64,000 nucleotides of DNA. It comes from Teredinibacter haidensis. Its GTDB lineage: Bacteria > Pseudomonadota > Gammaproteobacteria > Pseudomonadales > Cellvibrionaceae. The translations under genes and the position numbers were made by a program. Below are positions 18,539 to 26,968 of this stretch, piece by piece. The notes under the pieces are model-generated. The model ran no database searches and was not told where the DNA came from. It worked only from the letters and a program-made list of their open reading frames with translations. The stretch spans positions 2,356,001 through 2,420,000 of the forward strand of contig NZ_CP060084.1 in the NCBI RefSeq assembly GCF_014211975.1, written 5' to 3'. Position 1 is the first letter of the stretch. Each line of letters begins with the position of its first letter.

Positions 18539-18619
18539 AATGCATCCAGGGTTACCGTTAATAAAAGCGTAGCAAAATACTCGCTGTTATGTAGGTTAAC
18601 GACCCTGAACGAAAATTCT

Positions 18620-19009
18620 TTAGGCGCAGTTTTGAGTCTCTTGCTCGATGGAATCCCAACCGTCGCGTACGTTGTCGATCAATTTACCGACTTCCGATAA
18701 CGCAGCCATTTCTTCCGAATTTGAACAAGTTGCCAATTTTTCAGCCATGTAGCCGTAAAGCGTATTCAGATTACCCGCAATGTCACCACCAGACTCCAGA
18801 TCTAACGCTTGACGAAGGCCGTTAATGATGCCAATCAACTTACACATTAAAATGTTTTTATCTTTGTCGTTACCGTCTCGCAAGCAGGCCTTCGCTTGAG
18901 CGACCCGTTCCATCGCACCAGCCAGTAACAAAGAAATAACACGATGGGAAGACATATTCTCAGCATTGTCTTCCATTATTTTCGCAGCTTGAGTTGGGGC
19001 CACAGACAT
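18620..19009 (-). CDS. Second FliS-family flagellin chaperone (FliS', FleP-like)
   Basis: 129 residues from the ATG at 19009, chosen over a TTG at 19027 because AAGGAGG lies just before this ATG. FliS signature elements are present: HRVISLLLAGAMERVAQAKACL and LRQALDLESGGDIAGNLNTLYGYM. It is about one third identical by eye to the FliS encoded upstream. In P. aeruginosa the second copy (fliS', fleP) sits at the same place between fliS and fleQ. A sigma54 promoter lies at 19079-19094, so this copy can be transcribed separately. Confidence 0.85.
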   Translation of the reverse strand: MSVAPTQAAKIMEDNAENMSSHRVISLLLAGAMERVAQAKACLRDGNDKDKNILMCKLIGIINGLRQALDLESGGDIAGNLNTLYGYMAEKLATCSNSEEMAALSEVGKLIDNVRDGWDSIEQETQNCA

Positions 19010-19078
19010 GGCTACCTCCTTATACAATCATTAGAGAGTGGCAAAATAATGCCGCTTTTTGAATTACTAAGGGGATAA

Positions 19079-19094
19079 TGCAGGTACGATGCCA
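19079..19094 (-). promoter_or_regulatory. Sigma54 promoter before the second fliS gene
   Basis: Minus-strand TGGCATCGTACCTGCA carries TGGCA and TGCA with exact -24/-12 spacing; the only weak base is C in CTGC. Predicted start is near 19067, about 58 bases before the ATG at 19009. A near-match ATGCCGC to the CGGCAA element lies downstream at about 19049. Confidence 0.65.
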
Positions 19095-19253
19095 AGAAAC
19101 GCAGGGGGACGCCTTCGCGGCTTGTGAAGCGACCTTTGACTCTAAAGAGTAAGAAGCAAGGATCGCTTTGCTATGTTATCTAGGGTGAAGTGCGGCTTAC
19201 CAACAAAGATTTTGGGCTCGCGCAGGACAAGTCTGGATTTGTTCAGAACTTCC

Positions 19254-19631
19254 CTAGCCTATTTGCTTCCAAGTATCGCGCATATCGCCCAACAGCTTGG
19301 CGACTTCATCCAATAGCTCGGTATTGGAGTTACGATGGGCTTTAGCAAGAACATTTTGCATATAAACGTAAAGGGAATCCAAATTTTCGGCAATATCACC
19401 ACCCTGGTCTTTATCCAGACTAGTCCGTAAACCACCGAGAATGGCGATAGCAGAATTTATTTTTTTACCTCGCATCTCAATATTATTGTATTGAATCGCA
19501 CCCTTGGCTTGGGCAATGCGTTCTAACGCCCCTTCATACAACATATCAATAAGCTTATGTGGCGAGGCGACTCCCACGTTGGCTTGACGATGGACTTTTG
19601 CGTACGAATCAACTGCAAATTGGGCGTTCAC
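19254..19631 (-). CDS. fliS: Flagellin export chaperone FliS
   Basis: 125 residues, usual FliS length, GTG start with GAGGT before it. The N-terminal AVDSYAKVHRQANVGVASPHKL (about 6-27) and LIDMLYEGALERIAQAKGAI are classic FliS. The middle has LGGLRTSLDKDQGGDIAENLDSLY. FliS caps the C-terminal helices of flagellin in the cytosol and hands it to the export gate. It lies downstream of the TPR-methyltransferase rather than directly after fliD, as it would in Pseudomonas. Confidence 0.93.
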   Translation of the reverse strand: MNAQFAVDSYAKVHRQANVGVASPHKLIDMLYEGALERIAQAKGAIQYNNIEMRGKKINSAIAILGGLRTSLDKDQGGDIAENLDSLYVYMQNVLAKAHRNSNTELLDEVAKLLGDMRDTWKQIG

Positions 19632-19740
19632 GGCAACCTCTTTCAGATTAACTATTCTATATTACCTATATCGACCAGTTTGGCAGTTGCTTTAGCAATT
19701 TCAAACGCCTTTTTTGAGCTTAAGCGAATTCTGTTAAGCA

Positions 19741-21756
19741 CTACTCCACCTTAGAGCACCAAAAATTATACATACCCGCAAAAGCCATCGGCATGGTTTG
19801 TTCAAATGCTGCCCATGACTCGGGGTTTGTATAGGCCTTCTCCTCTGGAAACATTTTGACAAACTGCGACCAAATATTTTTTTGGATTTGCACTCCCTGG
19901 AATCTCATCTCCAGTTTTTCACAAAACTCTTTTATCCCCGTCCAGGTAAACTGATGTTCCTGAACGTGAAAAAGAAGATCTCGACACTCGCTCATCGTCC
20001 AAAAATCATGAAAACCATAGAGACTGTTATTAGGCTCTCGCTCCATCATCGCCCGGCGAAACATCCGAATATTGCTCACAGTAGGCTCTAACGCTAACCT
20101 CGAGAGGGTTTCGCGTTGTATTCTTACCTCTTTACGAGCCACCGCGCTATACAAAGCGATATTTAACAACCCCCCCTCAACCAACAAGTCCCGTAACACC
20201 GCCCAGCCAGCAGCAGGATCAGCCATATGATGCAGAACACCACTACAGGCAATGAAATCAAACTGGCGACCCAATCGCCCCAGGTTCAAAATATCGCCCT
20301 GATAAAACTCAATATTAGTTATATTTAATTCTGTTGCCTTTCGCTTGCCATAAGCAAGGCTTCTGCGGCTTAAATCAACCGCGGTCACCTTCGCGTGAGG
20401 AAACATCATGGCCAATTCTATTGGCTGTCGACCGGTTCCACTACCCGCCACCAAAATAGCGACATCGTCTTTTCGAAAACATGCTGGAGCTTCGAAACCT
20501 GGCATTTGCGCGCAAATATAGTCCGCGGGTTTTAGGGGTGGATTTTCGTTTACAGAGATCCAGCGAGGATAAGGGTTTTCCTCATATTGTTGCCGTACCC
20601 GTGAAGACACGTCATTTTCGATAGAAACAATAGCTTGCAACCCTTCCGCAATCGCCTCTTCTACGGAGAAGTCAAATAGGCTCGCTTTCGCTATCGCTTG
20701 CAAGCTCTCTGGCCACGTTTCCAATGGATGCTCCAACAACCGCTCCCGGCAAGGCAGCTCATACAGAGACCCATACATTGACAGACACAGCAGTACCATT
20801 TCGCTATTTACGGGAGACCAATGACGATCTTTAAGCTGCACCTCAAGCAACTGTGCAAACTGCTCAACGATTGCCTTTTCTTGCTCATCCTCGAAAAGCA
20901 CATATTCTTTAAGGTAAGCTTGTTGAGCCACATTCGCACTAAATTGAGCAAGACTATTTGAAAACGAATTTTCGTTTACCGCGCAGAGTAACGACATCTT
21001 ACGCGCCTGTATCACTAGATTTTCCAGCGAGGCTCCCATTAAAACAATATGCTTTAGAGCTTCATTAAACAATTCATCTCGCTCAAGTGTGTTACATACA
21101 TCCGCTGTAAACGTGCTTGAAATCGCCAAATTTTTACTAAGGTAGCGGCTTATTGGTCCAGACAAACGCCGAAGGGAAATATTCTTAAAATGAAGGATCA
21201 CAATAATTGCGGATTCAATTGATCTATTCCACTCCGTATCCTTGATCGACGACAGCATCACGACCATATTCGTTTGTATTCGGCTATCTACATAACCGAG
21301 TCGCTGCATTTCTGCGTACAGCAATAGACTTTTGAAATATTTTCCCATCCCAGCCCATACCAGCGCCAACCCCCACATCACACTCCGGTTTTCGGGTTCC
21401 TCTTTTTTTAGAGCGAGGTAAAGCTGCTCAGACTTCGAAAAGTTATGATTAAAACGAAACAAATCGGCTAGATATTTCCGGTACAAAAATACATTTTCAG
21501 ACAACTTGATAGCACGTTGACAGTGCTCGATGGAGACAACTAACTGGCCTTTTTTTTCTGCACACAAAGCAAGGAGGTAAGCCGCGCTCGAATCATTACT
21601 ATGATTTTTTTGTCGCTTTAAAGCTTGTGATTTCGCTTTTTCTGTTCTCCCCCCACAAAAATTCTTGTAGGCGTCAACAAACCACGCACTACCCGCAGGC
21701 AGTACCAATTCAGCAGTCGGTGATGAGGAGGGGGAACGGGGGCTAGCATTATTCAT
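19741..21756 (-). CDS. TPR-repeat class I SAM-dependent methyltransferase
   Basis: 671 residues, ATG preceded by AAAGGACTC. Residues about 20-170 form TPR-like helical repeats (AAYLLALCAEKKGQLVVSIEHCQRAI; KSEQLYLALKKEEPENRSVM). A helical linker follows, then RQQYEENPYPRW and a Rossmann methyltransferase domain: motif I LVAGSGTG near residue 436-442, acidic VTAVDLS near 460, and CSGVLHHMADP near 506-514. NPYPRW-type proteins with TPR repeats are found as protein or glycan methyltransferases, but substrates are mostly unknown. Its place between fliS and fliD, inside the flagellin block, suggests flagellin or a flagellin glycan as substrate. That is inference. It could also be an unrelated insertion. 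Confidence 0.8.
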   Translation of the reverse strand: MNNASPRSPSSSPTAELVLPAGSAWFVDAYKNFCGGRTEKAKSQALKRQKNHSNDSSAAYLLALCAEKKGQLVVSIEHCQRAIKLSENVFLYRKYLADLFRFNHNFSKSEQLYLALKKEEPENRSVMWGLALVWAGMGKYFKSLLLYAEMQRLGYVDSRIQTNMVVMLSSIKDTEWNRSIESAIIVILHFKNISLRRLSGPISRYLSKNLAISSTFTADVCNTLERDELFNEALKHIVLMGASLENLVIQARKMSLLCAVNENSFSNSLAQFSANVAQQAYLKEYVLFEDEQEKAIVEQFAQLLEVQLKDRHWSPVNSEMVLLCLSMYGSLYELPCRERLLEHPLETWPESLQAIAKASLFDFSVEEAIAEGLQAIVSIENDVSSRVRQQYEENPYPRWISVNENPPLKPADYICAQMPGFEAPACFRKDDVAILVAGSGTGRQPIELAMMFPHAKVTAVDLSRRSLAYGKRKATELNITNIEFYQGDILNLGRLGRQFDFIACSGVLHHMADPAAGWAVLRDLLVEGGLLNIALYSAVARKEVRIQRETLSRLALEPTVSNIRMFRRAMMEREPNNSLYGFHDFWTMSECRDLLFHVQEHQFTWTGIKEFCEKLEMRFQGVQIQKNIWSQFVKMFPEEKAYTNPESWAAFEQTMPMAFAGMYNFWCSKVE

Positions 21757-21853
21757 AAAGAGTCCTTTGCAGACATGCTATTCGATGACTATTCTTCAGC
21801 AATATTTGTACCGAACATTCCAAATGAATAAAAAACGTTAAGGATAATATTTA

Positions 21854-23938
21854 CTATTTAGTGGCCGTAAACGGTAAAGTATCAATAAGGCTATCCAGAA
21901 ATGACCCTGAAGAATTTAGGCTGTTAATAATACGTTCCATCGCAATAAATTGATTCATTAGTCGCTCTTCATAGGAAGACATACGTCTATCTAACGCTTC
22001 CTGATCATCATCCAGCTTACCCAAGCTGGATTCCAGGCTGGTTTCGCGAGTAGCTATCAAACCATTTCTGTCCAAAAATTCATCCAGAAGATTTTCTAAT
22101 TCACCGGCAAAGCCGCGTGAGAAATTCACAGTAGCGGTTGTTGCACCTTCACCAACAAGCATTGCCATACCTTCGCTCGGCTGGCCCAACGCTGGCAATA
22201 GAACATTGGCAGAACCAAAACCACCAACACCATTAACGGTACCGACAACCGTTGTCCCGGCGGTACCGTCTGCAACAGCAAACCCTAGATCGGTTGTAAT
22301 ATCAGTACTGGCCGTTGTTATCGAAACGTTGGAAGACGAGCCATATTTACCCGATGTAATATCGAAGCGATCATTGACTGAATCGTAAGAAACCGTTACT
22401 GAGCTGCCGCTATCGGCAACATCGGTGTCGGAATTGATAAGCGTTTGCAGGGTAATGGCAAGGTCTTCCTGGCTTGCGTATACAGCTTCAGGAATGGTTA
22501 ATGTACCTGAGCTGGTGCCATTAACATTGACAACAAAATCGTACACTTGGCCAGTAGTGTCGAAGTTGGGGAAGGCTGTAATTCCACCTAAGGTGCCGCC
22601 CTCATAACCGCCCCGAGTCGGCTGCGTTGTAATCTCTATCTCGTACTCACCGGCAGCGGTATTATCGTTATAACTATTAATAAACACACTGTTATCACTG
22701 GTACTGGTATCGGGCGCAAAGAGCTTTTGTATGGCCTCAAAATTTTCGTCGATGGCCTTATCAAAAGTCTCATCATCAATACTCATGGAGCCATCAAGCT
22801 CTGTGCGAATGCCAATGGCGCCAACCGAGGTAAAAGCCGTACCACTTAAACCCGGTACCGCACTCGAAATAACAGACTTTATTTTTGAGAGCATCGATTT
22901 CGTCATGGCATCATTTGCCAGCGATCCTGCGACTTTCTCGCTATCACCCTCTTCGTTTTTCTTCTCGGTGGTGCCGGTTGCGGGCTTAATTGCGTCTAAA
23001 AATAAATTATAGGCTTCGACAAAATCACGAATATTCTGTTCTGCAAACGCCTTGTCGTCTGAAACGGTTATGGTCACGGGTACGCCGGGATCTGCCGCGA
23101 GCACATCCAATTTTAAACCCTGCACGATGTCATCAATAGTGTTAGATTCGCGGTTAACCAACAAACCATTAATCGTCAGTACGGCATCATTCCCGCCCTG
23201 GTTTTGAATAAGCTGCGAAGCGGTTTCGTTAAAGGTAAATCGAGAGAGCCCCGTATCATCATTGTCAGTAGGGCTACCACCAGCTTCGGCAACCGATATT
23301 TCCAATTCATTATTGGCTCCGGATTCAGCCGTTATCTGCAACAAATAACCATCCACTCCGTCGTTAATAATCGTTGCTTGCACACCAAAATCCGCATCAT
23401 TGATTGCATCGCGCAAACCTTCCAGCGAATTATTGCTACTGTCGATAGTAATTTGAACATCTTCGACGTCCGTATCCGCCGAAAATCCACCCGTCGTTAA
23501 CATCGCCCCGGCACCATCTGCCGTTGCATTGCCAAAACGAAAAGTGAGCACACCTTCACCTACCGCGTCATCAACCGAAGAAAAAGACGCCGAGGTTAAC
23601 GATTGCGAACTGGCGACATCTTCTACTGTAAAAGTATAACTTCCCGCCTGTACATCGGTGCCCAGTTCAACGGGGACCAGTGCCGTACTGTCGGTATATG
23701 AGGCGGTTTTACTGTATAGCCCTTCTGGATTACTCAGGACTTCAGCCGCATCCTGCAGGGTTGCCATGGCGCTACTAATTAGCCCGAAATCTGATATTTG
23801 ATTTTCCGTATTTTCGCGCTTGGTATCAATTCTATTTTGCGGGGCAGTGCGCTCAATATTTGTTAATTGCTTGGTTAAATTCGAGGTATCGATACCAGAA
23901 CCAACACCCAGGGATTGGATAATATTGTTGTCTATCAT
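21854..23938 (-). CDS. fliD: Flagellar cap protein FliD (filament cap)
   Basis: 694 residues from the ATG at 23938, which has GGAGAGG six bases upstream; an in-frame ATG 40 codons earlier lies in non-coding sequence with a palindrome. N-terminus IQSLGVGSGIDTSNLTKQL is the FliD signature. A flagellin-IN element occurs (VLTINGLLVNRESNTIDD). The C-terminal part has a coiled-coil, RETSLESSLGKLDDDQEALDRRMSSYEERLMNQFIAMERII, which is typical. The protein is longer than the usual 450-480 residues; the extra length is in the surface domains (about 380-620) rich in Thr, Ser, Gly and Asp. Confidence 0.94.
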   Translation of the reverse strand: MIDNNIIQSLGVGSGIDTSNLTKQLTNIERTAPQNRIDTKRENTENQISDFGLISSAMATLQDAAEVLSNPEGLYSKTASYTDSTALVPVELGTDVQAGSYTFTVEDVASSQSLTSASFSSVDDAVGEGVLTFRFGNATADGAGAMLTTGGFSADTDVEDVQITIDSSNNSLEGLRDAINDADFGVQATIINDGVDGYLLQITAESGANNELEISVAEAGGSPTDNDDTGLSRFTFNETASQLIQNQGGNDAVLTINGLLVNRESNTIDDIVQGLKLDVLAADPGVPVTITVSDDKAFAEQNIRDFVEAYNLFLDAIKPATGTTEKKNEEGDSEKVAGSLANDAMTKSMLSKIKSVISSAVPGLSGTAFTSVGAIGIRTELDGSMSIDDETFDKAIDENFEAIQKLFAPDTSTSDNSVFINSYNDNTAAGEYEIEITTQPTRGGYEGGTLGGITAFPNFDTTGQVYDFVVNVNGTSSGTLTIPEAVYASQEDLAITLQTLINSDTDVADSGSSVTVSYDSVNDRFDITSGKYGSSSNVSITTASTDITTDLGFAVADGTAGTTVVGTVNGVGGFGSANVLLPALGQPSEGMAMLVGEGATTATVNFSRGFAGELENLLDEFLDRNGLIATRETSLESSLGKLDDDQEALDRRMSSYEERLMNQFIAMERIINSLNSSGSFLDSLIDTLPFTATK

Positions 23939-23977
23939 AATACCTCTCCAAAAATACCCAGCAATATCGAAAAATGG

Positions 23978-24001
23978 ATAAACAACGGTACCGTTGTTTA
24001 T
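23978..24001. repeat. 24-bp perfect palindrome upstream of fliD
   Basis: ATAAACAACGGT at 23978-23989 is followed at once by its exact reverse complement at 23990-24001. There is no loop, so it is better explained as a protein-binding dyad than as an RNA hairpin. A second half-site ATAAACAACG-TAC lies at 24067-24079. The palindrome starts 40 bases before the fliD start codon. Confidence 0.85.
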
Positions 24002-24125
24002 TGCGCGCGACGTTTTACAACATCCGCAGGGCTGTTTTACTGATTTTCTACTCGGCACTTACACGAATAAACAACGTACGCATAGCAATGTAAAACCGAG
24101 ATAATTTATGTCCGTATAATTAACG

Positions 24126-24156
24126 CAGAAAAGACGCGTAGAGCTTTCCACGCGCC
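24126..24156 (-). terminator. Rho-independent terminator after flaG
   Basis: On the minus strand GGCGCGT and ACGCGTC pair over 7 bases (one G-U), with a 10-base loop, followed by TTTTCT. It lies 50 bases after the flaG stop and separates flaG from fliD. Confidence 0.65.
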
Positions 24157-24205
24157 TCCCCTGTATTTTCTATATCGCCAGACAACAGGCCGCCAGAACG
24201 GTGCG

Positions 24206-24598
24206 CTAGCCAAGTGCGTTGACCAACCTAAGCTCCCCATCCTCATTCAACTTACGTGCCAATTCCAAAAAAACTTCTTCTGGAATTTGTCGAATCAGCT
24301 CACCTGAGCCGCCATCAACAACTTTAATGACCGTTTGCTGAAGGTCTTCGTCTACTGAAAACTGTAGATCCCGATGAATGGATTGCACATAATCGTTAAT
24401 TGATGCAACCGCCGTTTCTAATTTGGCTTCTGTTTTTTCCGGCCCTTCTGGAGCCTTCTTCACAGTATTCTCGGGTACATTTTCAGCCGACTTCGGCAAC
24501 TTACTGCCGCCAGCCTCCTGAGTATCAACAGTCCCCTTTGATGAAGCAGGCACGACCACTATCTGACTGGCCGGCACTGTATTTCTAACTTCAATCAT
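24206..24598 (-). CDS. flaG: FlaG family protein
   Basis: 130 residues. The first 70 are variable and Lys/Glu/Pro-rich. The C-terminal FlaG domain is clear: LQFSVDEDLQQTVIKVVDGG, then GELIRQIPEEVFLELARKL. FlaG affects filament length in Pseudomonas and Vibrio species. The gene lies between flagellin and fliD in the usual order, 87 bases after the flagellin stop, and is probably read through from the flagellin promoter. Confidence 0.92.
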   Translation of the reverse strand: MIEVRNTVPASQIVVVPASSKGTVDTQEAGGSKLPKSAENVPENTVKKAPEGPEKTEAKLETAVASINDYVQSIHRDLQFSVDEDLQQTVIKVVDGGSGELIRQIPEEVFLELARKLNEDGELRLVNALG

Positions 24599-24623
24599 GG
24601 GTTTAATCCTCTCTTGAACCCGC

Positions 24624-24646
24624 AGCTGGCAAACCTACTGCCAGCT
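24624..24646. repeat. Inverted repeat between flagellin and flaG
   Basis: AGCTGGCA and TGCCAGCT form a perfect 8-bp stem with a 7-base loop. No T run follows on the minus strand, so it may only slow or stabilise the transcript end while allowing some read-through into flaG. Confidence 0.55.
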
Positions 24647-24685
24647 TTGGGGCCTATATTATCTTCGGGCTATACCACCGTTAGA

Positions 24686-26449
24686 TTACTGTAAGAGTGA
24701 AAGTACTTGCTGAGGTCGGGCATTAGCCTGGGCTAACATAGCCTGTGAGGCCTGCTGCAGCACCTGTGCTCGGCTCAACTGTGCAGTTTCTGCAGCGAAA
24801 TCCGTATCCTGAGTTCGCGAACGAGCCGCAGAAGTGTTTTCCGATACGTTGTTGAGGTTAGATACGGTGAAATCGAGACGGTTATTAATCGCACCAAGAT
24901 CAGCTCGAGTATCGTTGATCTGCTCTAGAGCAGTATCAATTACGTCGATAGCGCTCTGCGCGCCAGCAGCCGTAGAAACATCAACCCCGGCAATTGAACC
25001 AACACCTGATGCAGCATTTCGCTCAACTAAGCCCGTGGCAGCTGCTAATTGCGCGTTAGTTCGATCATTACCTGATTTAATGGAGATATCTTCGCCTGTG
25101 GTCGACCTGAGGGCTATACCACTGGTGGTTGATCCCGCAAAGGCGACAACGCCGGTTTGATCCGAAACATCGTTAATCGCGTTAATTAAATCTGCAGCTT
25201 TCGTTGCAGCAACAGCAGCAGCTACCGATCCGATTTCGACATTGTTAATAACGAGATCGCCTTCGGCCATTGCATTAGCATCTACCACTTCACCCTGGAG
25301 CGTGCCATTGTTATCTTGAGCGCTAAAACCTGCAGCCTGCAATTCCGCAGCGGTACTGTTTGTACCGTCAATTTCGATTTTAATATCCCGACCTTCCCCT
25401 GTGGTATCAGTTAATACAAGAGAGAAATTAGTCCTCGCATCAGTCATACCTGAAGCTTTATCAGCTGGTACAGTGGTGCTATCAGTAGTTGTAATAGCCG
25501 TCGCATTCTCCTGCGATAAAACTAAACGGCCGTCATCATTTAAACTGGCAGACACAGATGTTTCTGAATTGATCTTATTGACCAGCTCATCCATGTTGTT
25601 GGTGCCACTCAAAACATAGGATTGTGCGTTGCCATCACCATCTTCCACAGCAATAGTGAAGGTATCCGTTCCCGCTACCAGAATACCGGTACCAACGGAG
25701 GTCGCTTCAACACTAACCATTGCCGATACTTCAACACCTTTACCGTCGAGGTCGGCATTAACAGTAGATAAAATTTCGTTTAAGGAATCGGTACTGGCTG
25801 CCGTAGAATCGATCACGCTAATGCTGACGTCATTGATAGTAAGGTCATTCGCATTGGCGGTCAGGTTCGTGAAATGTGCAAGTGCAGCGGCTTCGTTAGC
25901 GCCCGATACAGCCGTGCCTGTGACGTCACCGGATGCGCCACCCAAGGATGCAGCACTAAAGCCCTGAATAGAAAAGCCAATTGTTTGGTTCGATTGTGAA
26001 CCTACCTGCAAATCGACTGTGCCTAAAGAACCGTCCAGAATATTCTGGCCGTTAAACGATGTGGTGTCAGCAATACGATCAATTTCAGATTTTAGCTGCT
26101 GAACCTCGGCATCCAATGTCGTGCGGTCGGCATCGGAGTAGATTCCGTTCGCAGACTGAACCGACAATTCACGCATACGCTGCAGAATGTTGGTTGTTTC
26201 GTCCAAAGCACCTTCTGCTGTCTGAATCATGGAAATACCGTCGTTGGCATTTCGTATCGCCTGATCCAAACCACGAATCTGAGAAGTTTGACGGTTAGAA
26301 ATCGCAAGACCTGCCGCATCATCTGCCGCAGAGTTAATTCGCTTACCGGAAGCCAGACGCTCACTTGCCTTATCCAAATCTGCACCGGACTGCAGCAACT
26401 GACGCTGAGCATTCAGCGAGGAAATATTACTGTTAACAACTAAAGGCAT
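24686..26449 (-). CDS. fliC: Flagellin (sigma28-type promoter), FliC
   Basis: 587 residues. The conserved N-terminus (MPLVVNSNISSLNAQRQL; NRQTSQIRGLDQAIRNANDG; LQRMRELSVQSANG) and C-terminus (AAETAQLSRAQVLQQASQAM; AQANARPQQVLSLLQ) form the D0/D1 core. The central 300 residues contain several flagellin-IN type elements (LTINDVSISVID, LVINNVEIGSVA) and are rich in Thr, Ser, Ala and Asp, giving many possible O-modification sites. It is closely related over both ends to the second flagellin encoded upstream. Its promoter is the sigma28 type at 26552-26578. Confidence 0.96.
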   Translation of the reverse strand: MPLVVNSNISSLNAQRQLLQSGADLDKASERLASGKRINSAADDAAGLAISNRQTSQIRGLDQAIRNANDGISMIQTAEGALDETTNILQRMRELSVQSANGIYSDADRTTLDAEVQQLKSEIDRIADTTSFNGQNILDGSLGTVDLQVGSQSNQTIGFSIQGFSAASLGGASGDVTGTAVSGANEAAALAHFTNLTANANDLTINDVSISVIDSTAASTDSLNEILSTVNADLDGKGVEVSAMVSVEATSVGTGILVAGTDTFTIAVEDGDGNAQSYVLSGTNNMDELVNKINSETSVSASLNDDGRLVLSQENATAITTTDSTTVPADKASGMTDARTNFSLVLTDTTGEGRDIKIEIDGTNSTAAELQAAGFSAQDNNGTLQGEVVDANAMAEGDLVINNVEIGSVAAAVAATKAADLINAINDVSDQTGVVAFAGSTTSGIALRSTTGEDISIKSGNDRTNAQLAAATGLVERNAASGVGSIAGVDVSTAAGAQSAIDVIDTALEQINDTRADLGAINNRLDFTVSNLNNVSENTSAARSRTQDTDFAAETAQLSRAQVLQQASQAMLAQANARPQQVLSLLQ

Positions 26450-26551
26450 GGTAAGCCTCCCATTATAAAGTTTTTAAAAGTGCCAGTTAAAGAGCCCGGC
26501 TTTGGTCGTTAGAGCGCCCTAATCACATTGCTTTGGCGTCCCATACTGACC

Positions 26552-26578
26552 TTGTCGGCAACTAGTTTGTGAACTTTA
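26552..26578 (-). promoter_or_regulatory. Sigma28 (FliA) promoter of fliC
   Basis: Minus strand: -35 box TAAAGTTC (26571-26578), 11-base spacer, -10 box GCCGACAA (26552-26559). This matches TAAAGTTT-N11-GCCGATAA with only one change in each box. The leader to the ATG at 26449 is about 95 bases. Confidence 0.88.
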
Positions 26579-26834
26579 GTATGAGTTTAAGTTTTAAACT
26601 ACAGTCATTCCATTACTGCAAAAACAACACTATCTCTATAGTTTTCAACACGTTAGAAATTAGGACAGCGTATCCATCTGCCCTTTTTCCCTGAATTTAT
26701 GCGGAAAAAACGCTATTTATACCTATATTATTTTTCCCCGAAATTTCCTAAATCTATACGGTTTCGTAATAACCAACCTAAAGTGATCATTAACCGTCGC
26801 TTTACCAAAGTTTGCTGCAAAAGCAAAAACAACG

Positions 26835-26848
26835 GTCAATAGTTTGAC
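26835..26848. promoter_or_regulatory. FleQ-box-like dyad
   Basis: GTCAATAGTTTGAC agrees with the Pseudomonas FleQ consensus GTCaATAAATTGAC at 12 of 14 positions and has inverted GTCAA/TTGAC arms. It lies about 260 bases upstream of the fliC promoter. Confidence 0.4.
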
Positions 26849-26907
26849 TGCTGTAAAAAGGGCTAAATACCCGCGGCTATCCCACAAAACATAATCAGAC
26901 CGCAACG

Positions 26908-26940
26908 CCAAAAACCACCCCTTTTTTCAAAGAGGTGGTT
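26908..26940 (-). terminator. Terminator after the sigma54-type flagellin gene
   Basis: Minus-strand AACCACCTCTTT pairs with AAAGGGGTGGTT over 12 bases with one U-G pair, with a 4-base loop and a short T run after it. It starts about 28 bases after the flagellin stop codon. Confidence 0.65.
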
Positions 26941-26968
26941 CATCAACTGTTTATACGGTGGTTCTAGC

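Larger units (their letters stand above)
26450..26968. other. Region between the two flagellin genes
   Basis: 519 bases. It holds the terminator of the upstream flagellin (26908-26940), a FleQ-box-like dyad (26835-26848) and the sigma28 promoter of the downstream flagellin (26552-26578). A 62-codon open frame at 26723-26911 has no recognisable signature or good start and is not accepted as a gene. Confidence 0.65.

Noticed and set aside
23939..24058. Longer fliD frame starting at 24058
   Set aside because: It runs through the 24-bp palindrome, adds a Cys-rich unrelated stretch and skips the strong GGAGAGG site before the ATG at 23938.
26723..26911. 62-codon minus-strand frame between the flagellin genes
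   Set aside because: No recognisable signature, no good start, and it spans a terminator and a FleQ-like box.
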